Of a DNA stretch of 64,000 bases, positions 1 through 8,144 are shown one piece after another (within the stretch, counting starts at the first letter, position 1; each line of letters starts with the position of its first letter). The stretch is from an uncultured Poribacteria bacterium (GTDB lineage Bacteria > Poribacteria > WGA-4E > WGA-3G). The notes under the pieces were generated by a model that was not told the DNA's origin, did no database searches, and was given only the letters and a program-made list of their open reading frames with translations. A program made the translations under genes and the position numbers. The stretch is taken from positions 2,458,217 to 2,522,216 of the forward strand of contig OX639992.1 of assembly GCA_951828515.1 (NCBI GenBank), read 5' to 3'.

Positions 1-1317
1 CCCAACCCTTTTGAACACATCGTCACCGGAAAATAGAAACTTGCTCAAGAAGCTACGTATTTCGCCGTGTGTGTGCTTTGGTCGAAGTGCCCAGATTTCG
101 TCGATAATTTCGTTGTCTGGGTTGAGTCCTTCCAATTCTTGTGCGTAGTACCCGAACTTGAGCGTGGGGCCTACCCACATTTCGCCGTCGGTTGATGCTT
201 CGTCGCCTAAGATCATCCGGAAGAACGTTGTTTTTCCAGTACCGTTCGCCCCGACAATTCCGATAACATCGCGGCGGTATACCTCAAAATTCAGATCCCT
301 GAAAATGACCTTGCCGCCGAACGTTTTACCGACATTTTGACATCGGAGAATATCATTTCCACCGCGAGTTTCAGGTGTAAAATTAAGGTTGAGAGTAGGG
401 TCATCGGATTTCGGTTTCTCGACTCTTTCCAAGCGGTTCAGTTTTTTCTGTCTGCCTTGTGCCTCTCGTGTACGTTGCCCTGCCATATTGCGGCGAATAA
501 AGTCCTCTTCGTGTTCAATGAATGCGCGTTGTTTTTTGAATGCTCGTTCTGCGACTAACGCCTCAACCCTTTTCGTTTCGATGTACTTTGAATAATTCCC
601 GCGATAAACTTTTATTTTATGGTCTTCGAGTTCCCAAACTTTTCGGACAACCTTGTCTAAGAAATACCGGTCGTGAGAAACGACGAGGACTGCGCCGTTA
701 TATTCGATGTTGAGGTAGTTTTCGAGCCACTCAATCCCGTTGATGTCAAGATGATTCGTCGGTTCATCAAAAAGCAGTAGGTCTGGTTTTTCAAGGAGTA
801 GTTTCGCGAGTGTTGCTCGGCTTTTTTGTCCACCGCTCAGGACGCGAATCGGGAGATTGAAGTCCAGTTCGCTGAAGCCTAAACCACCGAGAATACGATT
901 AATCTCGTGTTCATAATTGTAGCCTCCGAGTTGTTCGTGCTGTTCTTGAATCCGAGCGTACGCTGCTAAGAGGTGTGGTGCCTCTTCTGTCTCCATTTCC
1001 TCGGCGAGTCGGAGCATTTTATCTTCAAGCGCGCGCCGTTTTTCAAAAACCTTAAGCATTTCCTGCCTTAGGGTGCAGTCGCGTGCCAGTTCCGGCTCTT
1101 GACTGAGGTATCCGATGCGTAACCCCTTGGCAGCTACTACTTTCCCCTTAAAATTGGAGAGTAGACCATTTATAATCTTAAGTAACGTTGTTTTTCCGGT
1201 TCCGTTACGGCCAATTAATCCAAGTCGGTCGCCATGCGCAATTGAGACCGAAATATCGTCGAGAATCAGGTCTGGATCGTATAATTTGGTGACGTGTTCT
1301 AATCGTATTAAAGACAT
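1..1317 (-). CDS. ABC-F family ATPase (C-terminus beyond window)
   Basis: This minus-strand frame is open to the window edge, so the C-terminus is missing. About 439 residues are visible. It begins MSLIRLEHVTKLYDPDL. The first ABC domain has Walker A GRNGTGKTT (about residues 36-44), signature LSGGQKSRATLAKLLL and Walker B LLLFDEPTNHLD followed by the SHDR switch. A charged linker (KKQRAFIEHEEDFIRRNMAGQ) leads to a second ABC domain with Walker A GANGTGKTT. Two ABC domains, no membrane segments and an arm-like linker are diagnostic of ABC-F proteins (Uup/EttA/YdiF type), which act on ribosomes in translation or antibiotic protection. The subfamily cannot be assigned without the C-terminus. 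The start ATG lies inside the 3' end of the upstream kinase gene (10-nt overlap, positions 1308-1317), so translational coupling is likely. Confidence 0.92.
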   Translation of the reverse strand, partial: MSLIRLEHVTKLYDPDLILDDISVSIAHGDRLGLIGRNGTGKTTLLKIINGLLSNFKGKVVAAKGLRIGYLSQEPELARDCTLRQEMLKVFEKRRALEDKMLRLAEEMETEEAPHLLAAYARIQEQHEQLGGYNYEHEINRILGGLGFSELDFNLPIRVLSGGQKSRATLAKLLLEKPDLLLFDEPTNHLDINGIEWLENYLNIEYNGAVLVVSHDRYFLDKVVRKVWELEDHKIKVYRGNYSKYIETKRVEALVAERAFKKQRAFIEHEEDFIRRNMAGQRTREAQGRQKKLNRLERVEKPKSDDPTLNLNFTPETRGGNDILRCQNVGKTFGGKVIFRDLNFEVYRRDVIGIVGANGTGKTTFFRMILGDEASTDGEMWVGPTLKFGYYAQELEGLNPDNEIIDEIWALRPKHTHGEIRSFLSKFLFSGDDVFKRVG

Positions 1318-2264
1318 GTTTTAATTTTACCATAAATGTCCGACTTACGACGTTTAAATTGAGTGCTGCGGGTAATCATCTCTTGATACGTGTTAGCGCG
1401 GTGTGCGTCTGGACGCCGTATGTTAAATTGCCTGAATCGCCAGAACGCTATGGAGAGAGCGGCGTAATGAACGAAGCCGTCTAAGGACTGCCACTCGCTT
1501 TCTGTCAAAGGACGCGAGGCGTTATAAGCCTCTAAAAATCGTTGTGCCGCCTCGATATTTAGCTGATGCTGCGGTGTATAACAACAACCAATAAGCGTCA
1601 TTCCAACATCGATTAACAATGTATCATAACATCCCTCCTCGAAATCGAGGATCGCAACCATCTGATCGCCATCGAAAAGGGTATTATCCAAAAAAAGGTC
1701 TCCGTGTAGAAGCCCCATCGGAAGTGAGGCATTGAGTTGTGGTTCCATTGATTCCAATTGCGATTTCAACGATTCAACAAAGGGATGCGTGGCGAATTGT
1801 GTGCCTTGGACCTCCTCGAAAAAAGGGGTCATTTGTGAAATCCCCATCGCAAAACGAGGCAGCCCGGCGATTGGTGGAATGCAGTGCAGTTTTGCCAACG
1901 CCGCACCGAGTTTTGCCAACGTATCTGGTGAGGATTGTGGTTGTTCCCCTGGCAGGAACGGATAGAGCATCACACTGCCAAATGTTTCGTGTATGAGGTG
2001 TTTCTGGTCTTTCGTCGGGATGGGGTATACCGTGGGGTAAGCATGCTGCTGGAGGTGTTGCAACAGTGCGATTTGCATGTTGAGTTCTGCTGAGTCTTTT
2101 TCATCGCAAATTTTTAGCAGAAATTCCCCCTCTGTGGTCATCAGTTTAAAGTTACTGTTCCCAAATCCACCAGGGATTTCCTCAAGTTTCAGCGGTGTGC
2201 CGATCGAGTATTGTGCGACAATGTGCGCGAGTTCTGTGGGTGAAAGGGTTGTGTAGCGTGCCAT
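1308..2264 (-). CDS. Homoserine kinase type II / aminoglycoside phosphotransferase-fold kinase
   Basis: This 318-residue protein has the APH/choline kinase fold and is closest in layout to ThrB2-type homoserine kinases. The N-terminus (YTTLSPTELAHIVAQYSIG, then GGFGNSNFKL) matches the ThrB2 opening, with EFLLKICDEK supplying the ATP-binding lysine. The catalytic loop is HGDLFLDNTLF (about residues 186-196), and ILDFEEGCYD supplies the metal-binding aspartate. In ThrB2 the reaction is ATP-dependent phosphorylation of homoserine. Related Poribacteria-type paralogs may act on other small alcohols or amino sugars, so the substrate is inferred. The gene overlaps the downstream ABC-F gene and lies 20 nt after the TPR lipoprotein gene, so the three are probably one transcript. 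Confidence 0.85.
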   Translation of the reverse strand: MARYTTLSPTELAHIVAQYSIGTPLKLEEIPGGFGNSNFKLMTTEGEFLLKICDEKDSAELNMQIALLQHLQQHAYPTVYPIPTKDQKHLIHETFGSVMLYPFLPGEQPQSSPDTLAKLGAALAKLHCIPPIAGLPRFAMGISQMTPFFEEVQGTQFATHPFVESLKSQLESMEPQLNASLPMGLLHGDLFLDNTLFDGDQMVAILDFEEGCYDTLLIDVGMTLIGCCYTPQHQLNIEAAQRFLEAYNASRPLTESEWQSLDGFVHYAALSIAFWRFRQFNIRRPDAHRANTYQEMITRSTQFKRRKSDIYGKIKTCL

Positions 2265-2284
2265 ATTTTGCCGCTGAGGCTTTG

Positions 2285-2821
2285 CTAATCTGATTCAGTG
2301 TCTTTCTCTAATTCTTGGAATTCCGGGGAGTTACGGATGTTATCAAATGCGGGTTCCGTTTTCGCAGCGGAAAATGCCGCCTTGTCGACACGAATTGCCT
2401 CACGCAACGCGGCAATTGAGAGACCTTTCTCTGCCTGATGTGAGTAGGCAACCGCGAGGTTGTAATGTGCTTTCGCGAAGTCAACATCTAACTGCGTGGC
2501 GCGCTCCCACGCTTGGATGGCTTTGTCGAGTTCTCCCAAATTTCCATAGACAACACCCAATGTGAAAAACGGCATTACCCACCCCGGTTCATTCTCGATT
2601 GCCAAGCTGAGTTCCATGATGGCTTGTCCAAAATTACCGTCGTTGGCGTATGCCATACCCCAATTATAGTGAGCGACGGCGACATCGTTCGGTTCGGGTG
2701 CGTCCGTGCTTTGTGAATAACGGATCGCTTTCGGACCGCATGCAGTCAAACAAAGCATCAAACCTATAATTAACAGTAACCCACCGAGGCGTAATTTGTT
2801 CAGTCCATATAGAAAACTCAT
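2285..2821 (-). CDS. TPR-repeat lipoprotein
   Basis: This 178-residue protein has a lipoprotein signal: a hydrophobic stretch (GGLLLIIGLMLCLTAC) ending in lipobox LTAC with Cys about residue 28. The mature part carries three tetratricopeptide repeats (about residues 47-150), with helix patterns such as NWGMAYANDGNFGQAIMEL, FTLGVVYGNLGELDKAIQAW and YNLAVAYSHQAEKGLSIAAL. It ends with FDNIRNSPEFQELEK, common in envelope TPR scaffold proteins. A membrane-anchored, periplasmic protein-interaction role is expected. The partner is not evident. It is the first gene of the minus-strand group that continues into the kinase and ABC-F genes. No enzyme domain is present. Confidence 0.85.
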   Translation of the reverse strand: MSFLYGLNKLRLGGLLLIIGLMLCLTACGPKAIRYSQSTDAPEPNDVAVAHYNWGMAYANDGNFGQAIMELSLAIENEPGWVMPFFTLGVVYGNLGELDKAIQAWERATQLDVDFAKAHYNLAVAYSHQAEKGLSIAALREAIRVDKAAFSAAKTEPAFDNIRNSPEFQELEKDTESD

Positions 2822-2842
2822 AATTTCCCTCCCTCTCTCGAT

Positions 2843-2958
2843 TATAGTAGAACCCGTAATTACTTATACACCGACAGAGAGGCGAGGTTAGAAACCTCGC
2901 CAGCGAAACGGTGGGACCTGTTTATCAAAATGTAAACTTATTTTCAGAAACTACTATA
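2843..2958. repeat. TATAGTA-type palindromic element, copy 1
   Basis: This 116-bp element has ends TATAGTAG and CTACTATA. Its inner arms (CCCGTAATTACTTATACACC and TGTAAACTTATTTTC) recur at 49298-50021. The centre carries a perfect hairpin, GGCGAGGTT-AGA-AACCTCGCC. It fills the spacer upstream of the TPR lipoprotein gene. No ORF is supported inside it. Confidence 0.75.
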
Positions 2959-2984
2959 AATATTAGCAGAAGGTCGCATTGAAA

Positions 2985-4442
2985 TCAAGGTGTCTCTGAT
3001 TTTTCCACGTAAATGGCGTAGACCTTTGGATCTTCTGGACGGATGCCGGTGTAATTCAACCTGATTCGGATTATACCGTTTCTCCCGTCAATCCGTTCTC
3101 CATTTTTCCACGCCACCGTCTGATGAAAGCCTGACGTGAGGGGGAGGCAGTCTTCTCTGGTATGCCCTTCGATTGGTTGAAAACGCTCGTCTAAGATGTC
3201 AAGTGTAACCTGACTGTATTCCGACAAACCGTCGATATTCAGTGCCACTGTGCAAGACTGTCCTTCAAGATCAATGGGTGCCGAAATCACGTGACGAGGT
3301 TGTTCTGTTTTGCGATTCATGTCCGCTGCTTGGAAGTAGCCGAGTCGATCGCGTTTCCACGTTGCGATCCGGACCCCGTTACTCAGCTGCTCCGGCCAGG
3401 GAGCATACCAGAAAAGTGTCTCATCGCCGACATTCTCAAAACCTTGTCCCTGCATAAGCGCGGCGTGTTTGAAATTCATCGGTGTTGGTAGGTGTTCAAA
3501 GTCGTCTTCTGCCGCTTCTACCATTTGAAAATCCGGAATCGGTTCGCGATAGTGCAGCGCGTCGGTGCTGACGACGAAGCCGAGATCCATCGTCACGTGT
3601 CGACGGTCATTATTTTCCGGTCCGTGCCACTGTCCATATAAACCGAGAATCACATTCCCACGATTCCATAATGCCGCACCGAGATGGACCTGTTCGCCTT
3701 GGTGTGCCCCCGACACCACGGGTCTTGGTGGGATGTTACCCCGCCTGAACCCTAAGCATGAGGCTTCAATCCAGTGTTCAAAATCGTAGGACACATACAA
3801 TACCATCTGTCGTGTAGGACCGACGTGGCTTCCACCGTGGGCACTCAGATAGTAGCATCCATTGAATTTCGTAACACCCGACATTTCACAGGAGGGTGGA
3901 TTCGGGTGCCGTTCAGTTTCGTGCCATTGAAGTCCGTCTTCACTAAACATAACTGCGAATTTTGGGGAATATTTGGACGTTTCAATAATGGCTTTGAACC
4001 GACGTGTCGGATCAGGGTCATCTGGCTCATAATACACCACACACGCCTGAATGTGGTACCCTCCGCCTTGTATATCGACGAGATTGTTTCGGGTGGAACC
4101 GTTATATTCCACCAATCCGAGTTCCGGTTTTTCCCAATTATATCCATCACGACTTTTTGCGAAACACACCCGTTGGTGCCACCTATCGTCATCTCCGTGT
4201 CCGAGATACCACATCCAAAGTTCGTCGCCGACGCGATGGACGGATCCGTAGTAGATGACGCAGGTACTATCTGGCGCGCCAGGCGGACCCGGAGACACCA
4301 CAATTCGGGTCCGATCGACTCCAGCTCTATAAGGCACAAGTTGTAAACGGACACCGTGTTGAAACGGGATGCTGTAGTCGTCGAACGGAAACAGCACTAT
4401 CTGATCTGTACTGACGTGTTCAGGGTTGTTTTTGATAATCAT
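2985..4442 (-). CDS. GH43/GH32-like five-bladed beta-propeller protein
   Basis: This 485-residue cytosolic-looking protein has no signal peptide. It reads as a five-bladed beta-propeller of the GH43/GH32/GH62 type. Blade-like strings are CVIYYGSVHRVGDELWMWYL, CFAKSRDGYNWEKPELGLVE, VMFSEDGLQWHETE, MVLYVSYDFEHWIEA and GFVVSTDALHYREPIPDF (SxDGxxW strands). A C-terminal beta-rich part (about residues 390-480, APIDLEGQSCTVALNID...) resembles a jelly-roll accessory domain. Sugar hydrolysis or phosphorolysis is possible, but I cannot identify the three catalytic acids. A GH130-like phosphorylase or a non-catalytic relative cannot be excluded. It stands alone between repeat-filled spacers. Confidence 0.6.
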   Translation of the reverse strand: MIIKNNPEHVSTDQIVLFPFDDYSIPFQHGVRLQLVPYRAGVDRTRIVVSPGPPGAPDSTCVIYYGSVHRVGDELWMWYLGHGDDDRWHQRVCFAKSRDGYNWEKPELGLVEYNGSTRNNLVDIQGGGYHIQACVVYYEPDDPDPTRRFKAIIETSKYSPKFAVMFSEDGLQWHETERHPNPPSCEMSGVTKFNGCYYLSAHGGSHVGPTRQMVLYVSYDFEHWIEASCLGFRRGNIPPRPVVSGAHQGEQVHLGAALWNRGNVILGLYGQWHGPENNDRRHVTMDLGFVVSTDALHYREPIPDFQMVEAAEDDFEHLPTPMNFKHAALMQGQGFENVGDETLFWYAPWPEQLSNGVRIATWKRDRLGYFQAADMNRKTEQPRHVISAPIDLEGQSCTVALNIDGLSEYSQVTLDILDERFQPIEGHTREDCLPLTSGFHQTVAWKNGERIDGRNGIIRIRLNYTGIRPEDPKVYAIYVEKSETP

Positions 4443-4519
4443 GTTGTAGGTATCGGTTGTCGGTTCTCAGTTATCGGTTAAAGAAGTTTTCAAGACACTT
4501 TAAACGTTTCATTTTATAC

Positions 4520-4609
4520 AGGACTTACGCAAAATCAGTAAATTCCATCTATTTGGACGCATTCGGTGCGGTTGGGAAACCGCACCTACCAGGGAAGTGC
4601 GTAAGTCCT
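4520..4609. repeat. 90-bp palindromic element (AGGACTTACGCA ends), copy a
   Basis: The ends AGGACTTACGCA and TGCGTAAGTCCT are a perfect 12-bp inverted repeat. The middle holds a REP hairpin (GTGCGGTT-loop-AACCGCAC followed by CTACC). Near-identical units occur at 8056-8144 and 14409-14498, with a divergent one at 19549-19667. It carries no coding potential. Confidence 0.85.
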
Positions 4610-4755
4610 ATTATAACCCAAGTTGCCACCTATTCATAGACATAGCACCCCTACGGGGTGCGGTTGCTTAAATATGCCATTTTCTATAGATATAGCACCC
4701 CTACGGGGTGAAAAAGCACCCGAAAATCTACTTAAAACGTTCAAAACTCATTAGT
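4566..4755 (+). repeat. 190-bp direct repeat, left copy
   Basis: The sequence is repeated, apparently without change, at 5033-5222 (offset 467). It contains the REP half of the 90-bp element and two short palindromes AGCACCCCTACGGGGTG (4646 and 4690 region). The two copies flank MITE copy A. Confidence 0.85.
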
Positions 4756-4757
4756 CT

Positions 4758-5003
4758 CGTAGGTTGGGTAGAACGGATGCCACCAAACCCGTAAATATCA
4801 TAGAAAGCGAAGGTCGCTCCATACACGCCCCATTGATCAGAAACCGAGAGAAACCCAACGCTTTCGGCATCAAGTGCCGGCACCTCTGCGGGTATGACGT
4901 TGGGTTTCGCTGGGGTATTGAGTGGGTATGCCGGCATGTCGTATTTCAGGCGTATTTGGCACCCCTACGTCTTCTTTTTGCGTTCCGCTCTACCCAACCT
5001 ACG
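4758..5003. mobile_element. 247-bp MITE family, copy A (diverged)
   Basis: This 246-bp element is bounded by CGTAGGTTGGGTAGAACGG and its inverted copy with one mismatch. An internal inverted pair, GAAACCCAACG...TTGGGTTTC, allows a branched fold. It is a diverged relative of the copies at 37280-37526 and 48646-48892 in the same orientation. It encodes no convincing protein, so it is non-autonomous. The short ORFs across it are not conserved in the other copies. Confidence 0.75.
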
Positions 5004-5032
5004 GGACCCGAAACCGCTAAATTGACACCTAT

Positions 5033-5222
5033 GTGCGGTTGGGAAACCGCACCTACCAGGGAAGTGCGTAAGTCCTATTATAACCCAAGTTGCCACCTAT
5101 TCATAGACATAGCACCCCTACGGGGTGCGGTTGCTTAAATATGCCATTTTCTATAGATATAGCACCCCTACGGGGTGAAAAAGCACCCGAAAATCTACTT
5201 AAAACGTTCAAAACTCATTAGT
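5033..5222 (+). repeat. 190-bp direct repeat, right copy
   Basis: This is an apparently exact copy of 4566-4755 on the far side of MITE copy A. It lacks the left arm of the 90-bp element, so the duplication starts inside that element's REP. Confidence 0.85.
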
Positions 5223-5237
5223 AGCAACTTGGGTTAT

Positions 5238-5382
5238 TATAGTAAAGTTTAGAATTAATAGGACACTTTGTGCCGGTTCGGTTAGGGGATTTAGTCTACG
5301 AATAGACTAAATCCGTTCCTTGTATTACATTCCGAACCTACCGGGGGATGCAAGTGTCTCTTTATTTTTCGGTTTTACTATA
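5238..5382. repeat. TATAGTA-type element with a perfect 12-bp hairpin
   Basis: The ends TATAGTAAA and TTTACTATA are a perfect 9-bp inverted repeat. Inside, 5287-5314 forms a perfect hairpin: GGATTTAGTCTA, loop CGAA, TAGACTAAATCC. The remaining sequence differs from the other TATAGTA elements. It lies just past the 3' end of the serine hydrolase gene and could fold in that transcript. Confidence 0.7.
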
Positions 5383-5390
5383 GCCAAAGA

Positions 5391-6647
5391 CTATTCTTTT
5401 GAGATTGCCGCGTAGACGAGTGGTTTAACCTTCTCGCTCAGTTCGGAAAACGGAATATGCTGGGCAAGGGTGATTGCCACCAATTCGTCTCGCGGTGAAA
5501 TCCAGAATTCGGTGCTTGTCCCGCCAATCCAGCCGTATTCACCGACTCGGGAAGCCGGTATCCAGCCTGTTTGCTCGACACGAACCGAGACACCCAGTCC
5601 GAAACCGAGTCCTGCATAACGTTCCTCCGGTTTTTTGTCGAGCGGTATCAAATGCTTTGGTAAATGATTGTGCGTCATCAATTCGACAGATTCCGATGTC
5701 ATCAGCCGTTCGCCTTCAAGTACACCTTTGCCTGAGAGCATCAGACAAAAGCGAGCAAAATCAGCAGCGGTAGAGACCAAGCCGCCACCGGCAGATAGAA
5801 ATTTCGGTTTCTGTATAAAACTATTTTTCGATGCGTGACCCGTTCCGCCCTCTGGGGCATCAATGGTTTGCAAACCTCCCTCCGGTTTTGGACCGTACAT
5901 ACTCGCGAAACGCTCTATTTTTTCCTTCGGCACATAGAAACCGGTATCATGCATACCTAACGGTTGAAAGATCCGTTCTGCTAAAAACGCATCGAAAGAC
6001 TGACCGGAAGTTACTTCAATCAATCTTCCCAAAACATCTGCGGCGATGCTATAGTGCCATTTCGTTCCGGGTTGGTACAACAACGGAATCCTACCAAGTC
6101 TCTCAACCATTTCTTGCAGATCGCATTCATGCAGGAGGTGTAGACCCGCCTCGCGATAGCGTTTGTCGATCGCTGTTTGTCCTGCCATGTATCGGGCGGC
6201 ACCGGGCAGTCCGGCGGTGTGGCGCATCAGATCACAAACAGTCATGTCCCGATCCGCTTCAACCAACGTGAGCGGTTCTCCATCTGTATCCGCTGCTACT
6301 TTCAGCCCACCTAATTCGGGTAGGTACGTCGAAGCCGGGGCATCCAGTTTTAGTTCTCCTGCCTCACAGAGCATCATAACTGCAGCAGCAGCGATCGGCT
6401 TTGTCATTGAATAGATACGGAAGATGGTGTCTCTTTGCATCGGCTTATCCGTTTCGATGTCCATCATGCCGAATGCCTCGAAGTGTGCTACTTTACCACG
6501 CCGTGCCACAACCGTGACTGCACCCGCGAGTCGCTTTTGGTCAATAAACTTTTGCGAAGTCGTAGAGATACACGCAAGCCGTTTTGCTGAGAGTCCCACT
6601 TCGTGCGGTGCTGCGATTAGGTTGGGATTTAATGTTCCGGTCTTCAT
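5391..6647 (-). CDS. Serine hydrolase, class C beta-lactamase / EstB family
   Basis: This 418-residue protein belongs to the beta-lactamase / penicillin-binding-protein transpeptidase superfamily (Pfam Beta-lactamase). The nucleophile motif SxxK is in FRIYSMTKPIAAAAVMML (Ser about residue 81). The second motif is YSI in KWHYSIAADVLGRLIEVTSG (about residue 198). The third-motif region is GWIGGTSTEFWISP (about residue 373), with GGTS where beta-lactamases have KTG, as in EstB-type esterases. Supporting segments are LMRHTAGLPG and FQPLGMHDTGFYVP. No signal peptide is seen, which suggests a cytoplasmic esterase or amidase rather than a resistance beta-lactamase. The natural substrate is unknown. 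It is monocistronic, with repeats on its 3' side. Confidence 0.88.
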   Translation of the reverse strand: MKTGTLNPNLIAAPHEVGLSAKRLACISTTSQKFIDQKRLAGAVTVVARRGKVAHFEAFGMMDIETDKPMQRDTIFRIYSMTKPIAAAAVMMLCEAGELKLDAPASTYLPELGGLKVAADTDGEPLTLVEADRDMTVCDLMRHTAGLPGAARYMAGQTAIDKRYREAGLHLLHECDLQEMVERLGRIPLLYQPGTKWHYSIAADVLGRLIEVTSGQSFDAFLAERIFQPLGMHDTGFYVPKEKIERFASMYGPKPEGGLQTIDAPEGGTGHASKNSFIQKPKFLSAGGGLVSTAADFARFCLMLSGKGVLEGERLMTSESVELMTHNHLPKHLIPLDKKPEERYAGLGFGLGVSVRVEQTGWIPASRVGEYGWIGGTSTEFWISPRDELVAITLAQHIPFSELSEKVKPLVYAAISKE

Positions 6648-6764
6648 AATGGCGTTTTCTTTTTCAGGAGAGTTTCGGGTGCTAAGGATTTAGGGGTTTC
6701 TTCCGTTAAGGATACCACATCAGCGATAGAATGTCACATTTTTTGCGCGATATGCTTTGTTGGG

Positions 6765-8039
6765 CTACACAAGTGCGTTCAGGATTGGGAGCAGGGTACG
6801 TATAGTTGGGACATCTCGAAATGTGAAGCCGAACTGCGAGAAATACACAGATGCTGCGAGTGCATCCGCGATAAGTGGTTCTTTTTCCAACTCCTTTGAG
6901 ACACCGAGGATAAGGGACACATCCGTCTGTTCAGCGAGGGTGTTGAGTCGCGCAATGAGGTGTCCTTGATGCCATGGATGAAATAATTCAATGGCGGTCT
7001 CTACACCGCTTTTGTGAACGAGTTGATAGTCTGGAAAGCAGTAGAAGTCCCCCGGTAAAGGGATGAACTGACTTCCGGGACGGATCTGCCAGTCATCGGT
7101 TTTGTTACGGAGCATCGTCTGGAAGAGTTGGATATCTTCAGGGATATAGGCGAGGAACTGTCGTGAAATCGGTTTAATGCCACACGACTCATTGAGCGAT
7201 AACCCATAACGCTGTTTATTTCGGAACTGGATCTCCGCTGTAAGTTCCCATTTGGGTTGATGCAGCACCGCAAGGAAAAAATTCGCCAAATTCATGCCGT
7301 ACCGTTTTGTTTTATAAAAGAGATTGAGCGGTCCGTCCACCGTAATCTGATAGACTTCGTTGTTTTCGGTTTTCTCTTTCTGGATTGTGGAGAGGAGTTG
7401 GTTGAATCTGAGGTACTTGAACAGTTGACGAAGTTCGGCTGTCATAGAGTCAGCGAGTTTTAGCGTGAGACTGTTGCTATGGAGAAGCAACCCTTGAACC
7501 TGTGCGGTGTTATAACGGTGGAGCAAATGTTCAGCAGAAAGCGTCTTGAATGCCAAAACGGGTTGGCAACTCGGTAGGTCTGCATAGAGTTTAGCAGTCA
7601 GATCCGCCACTTCTATCGGAGCACCCTCTGGTCGCGATTCTTCTGTCGTCCCTAACACTTTACATTGTCCTGCAAGCCCACACGCGGCTTGCGTATAATC
7701 TGTGTAATTTTCAAACTGTTCTTGTGAAAGCAAGCGGCTCGTCTCCGTGAAGAGTTTTTGTCGAAACGCAATCAGTTCCTCGTTGGGTGTAGTATCAAAC
7801 TCTGTCCGATCTAACAGGAGTTTTTCGAGTCCGCGTTTGATTATGAGCGGTCCCGCTGTGCTATCAATGATGTGCTTGCTGGTCTCTAAGAGCGTCGCGC
7901 GTGGCTTATCTGGTGATTCTTCAAAAACTGCGATCAATTGCTCAGCGATTGCCAATAATTTCGTATCGGTAGGCTTTACAAATTGTGGGTGAATTTGCCC
8001 GTTTTGAGTTTTGTAACGGAGTAGGTCTTTGGTGAGCAT
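6765..8039 (-). CDS. DUF790 / Bax1-like nuclease, partner of XPB helicase
   Basis: This 424-residue protein opens MLTKDLLRYKTQNGQIHPQF, the hallmark of the DUF790 (Bax1) family. In archaea Bax1 is a structure-specific endonuclease that binds XPB helicase in nucleotide excision repair. The C-terminal PD-(D/E)XK-like core is visible as DFYCFPDYQLVHKSG (Asp) followed by VETAIELFHPWHQ (Glu), about residues 333-362. An arginine (LIARL) stands where archaeal forms typically carry the catalytic lysine. Bacterial members may use this ELFH-x-WH variant normally, but I cannot confirm that. The helicase gene lies immediately upstream on the same strand, supporting a two-gene repair unit. The 83-bp gap between them is mostly a 90-bp palindromic element. 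Confidence 0.82.
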   Translation of the reverse strand: MLTKDLLRYKTQNGQIHPQFVKPTDTKLLAIAEQLIAVFEESPDKPRATLLETSKHIIDSTAGPLIIKRGLEKLLLDRTEFDTTPNEELIAFRQKLFTETSRLLSQEQFENYTDYTQAACGLAGQCKVLGTTEESRPEGAPIEVADLTAKLYADLPSCQPVLAFKTLSAEHLLHRYNTAQVQGLLLHSNSLTLKLADSMTAELRQLFKYLRFNQLLSTIQKEKTENNEVYQITVDGPLNLFYKTKRYGMNLANFFLAVLHQPKWELTAEIQFRNKQRYGLSLNESCGIKPISRQFLAYIPEDIQLFQTMLRNKTDDWQIRPGSQFIPLPGDFYCFPDYQLVHKSGVETAIELFHPWHQGHLIARLNTLAEQTDVSLILGVSKELEKEPLIADALAASVYFSQFGFTFRDVPTIRTLLPILNALV

Positions 8040-8055
8040 TTTTTAATTATACCTT

Positions 8056-8144
8056 AGGACTTACGCACTTCCCCGGTAGGTGCGGTTTCCAACCGCACCG
8101 AATGCGTCCGAATAGATGAAATTTAGTGATTTTGCGTAAGTCCT
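8056..8144. repeat. 90-bp palindromic element (AGGACTTACGCA ends), copy b
   Basis: This 89-bp unit has the same 12-bp inverted ends and central REP as 4520-4609. One arm lies inside the XPB helicase reading frame and supplies its last six codons and the stop (8123-8140). The rest sits between the helicase and DUF790 genes. Confidence 0.88.

Noticed and set aside
3774-4346. 190-residue plus-strand ORF inside the beta-propeller gene
   Set aside because: It is antisense to a well-supported gene and has no family resemblance or RBS.
4728-5138. Small ORFs across MITE copy A
   Set aside because: They are not conserved in MITE copies B and C, so they are unlikely to be coding.
5391-6647. Resistance beta-lactamase
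   Set aside because: There is no signal peptide, and the third motif is GGTS-like rather than KTG. An EstB-type hydrolase fits better.
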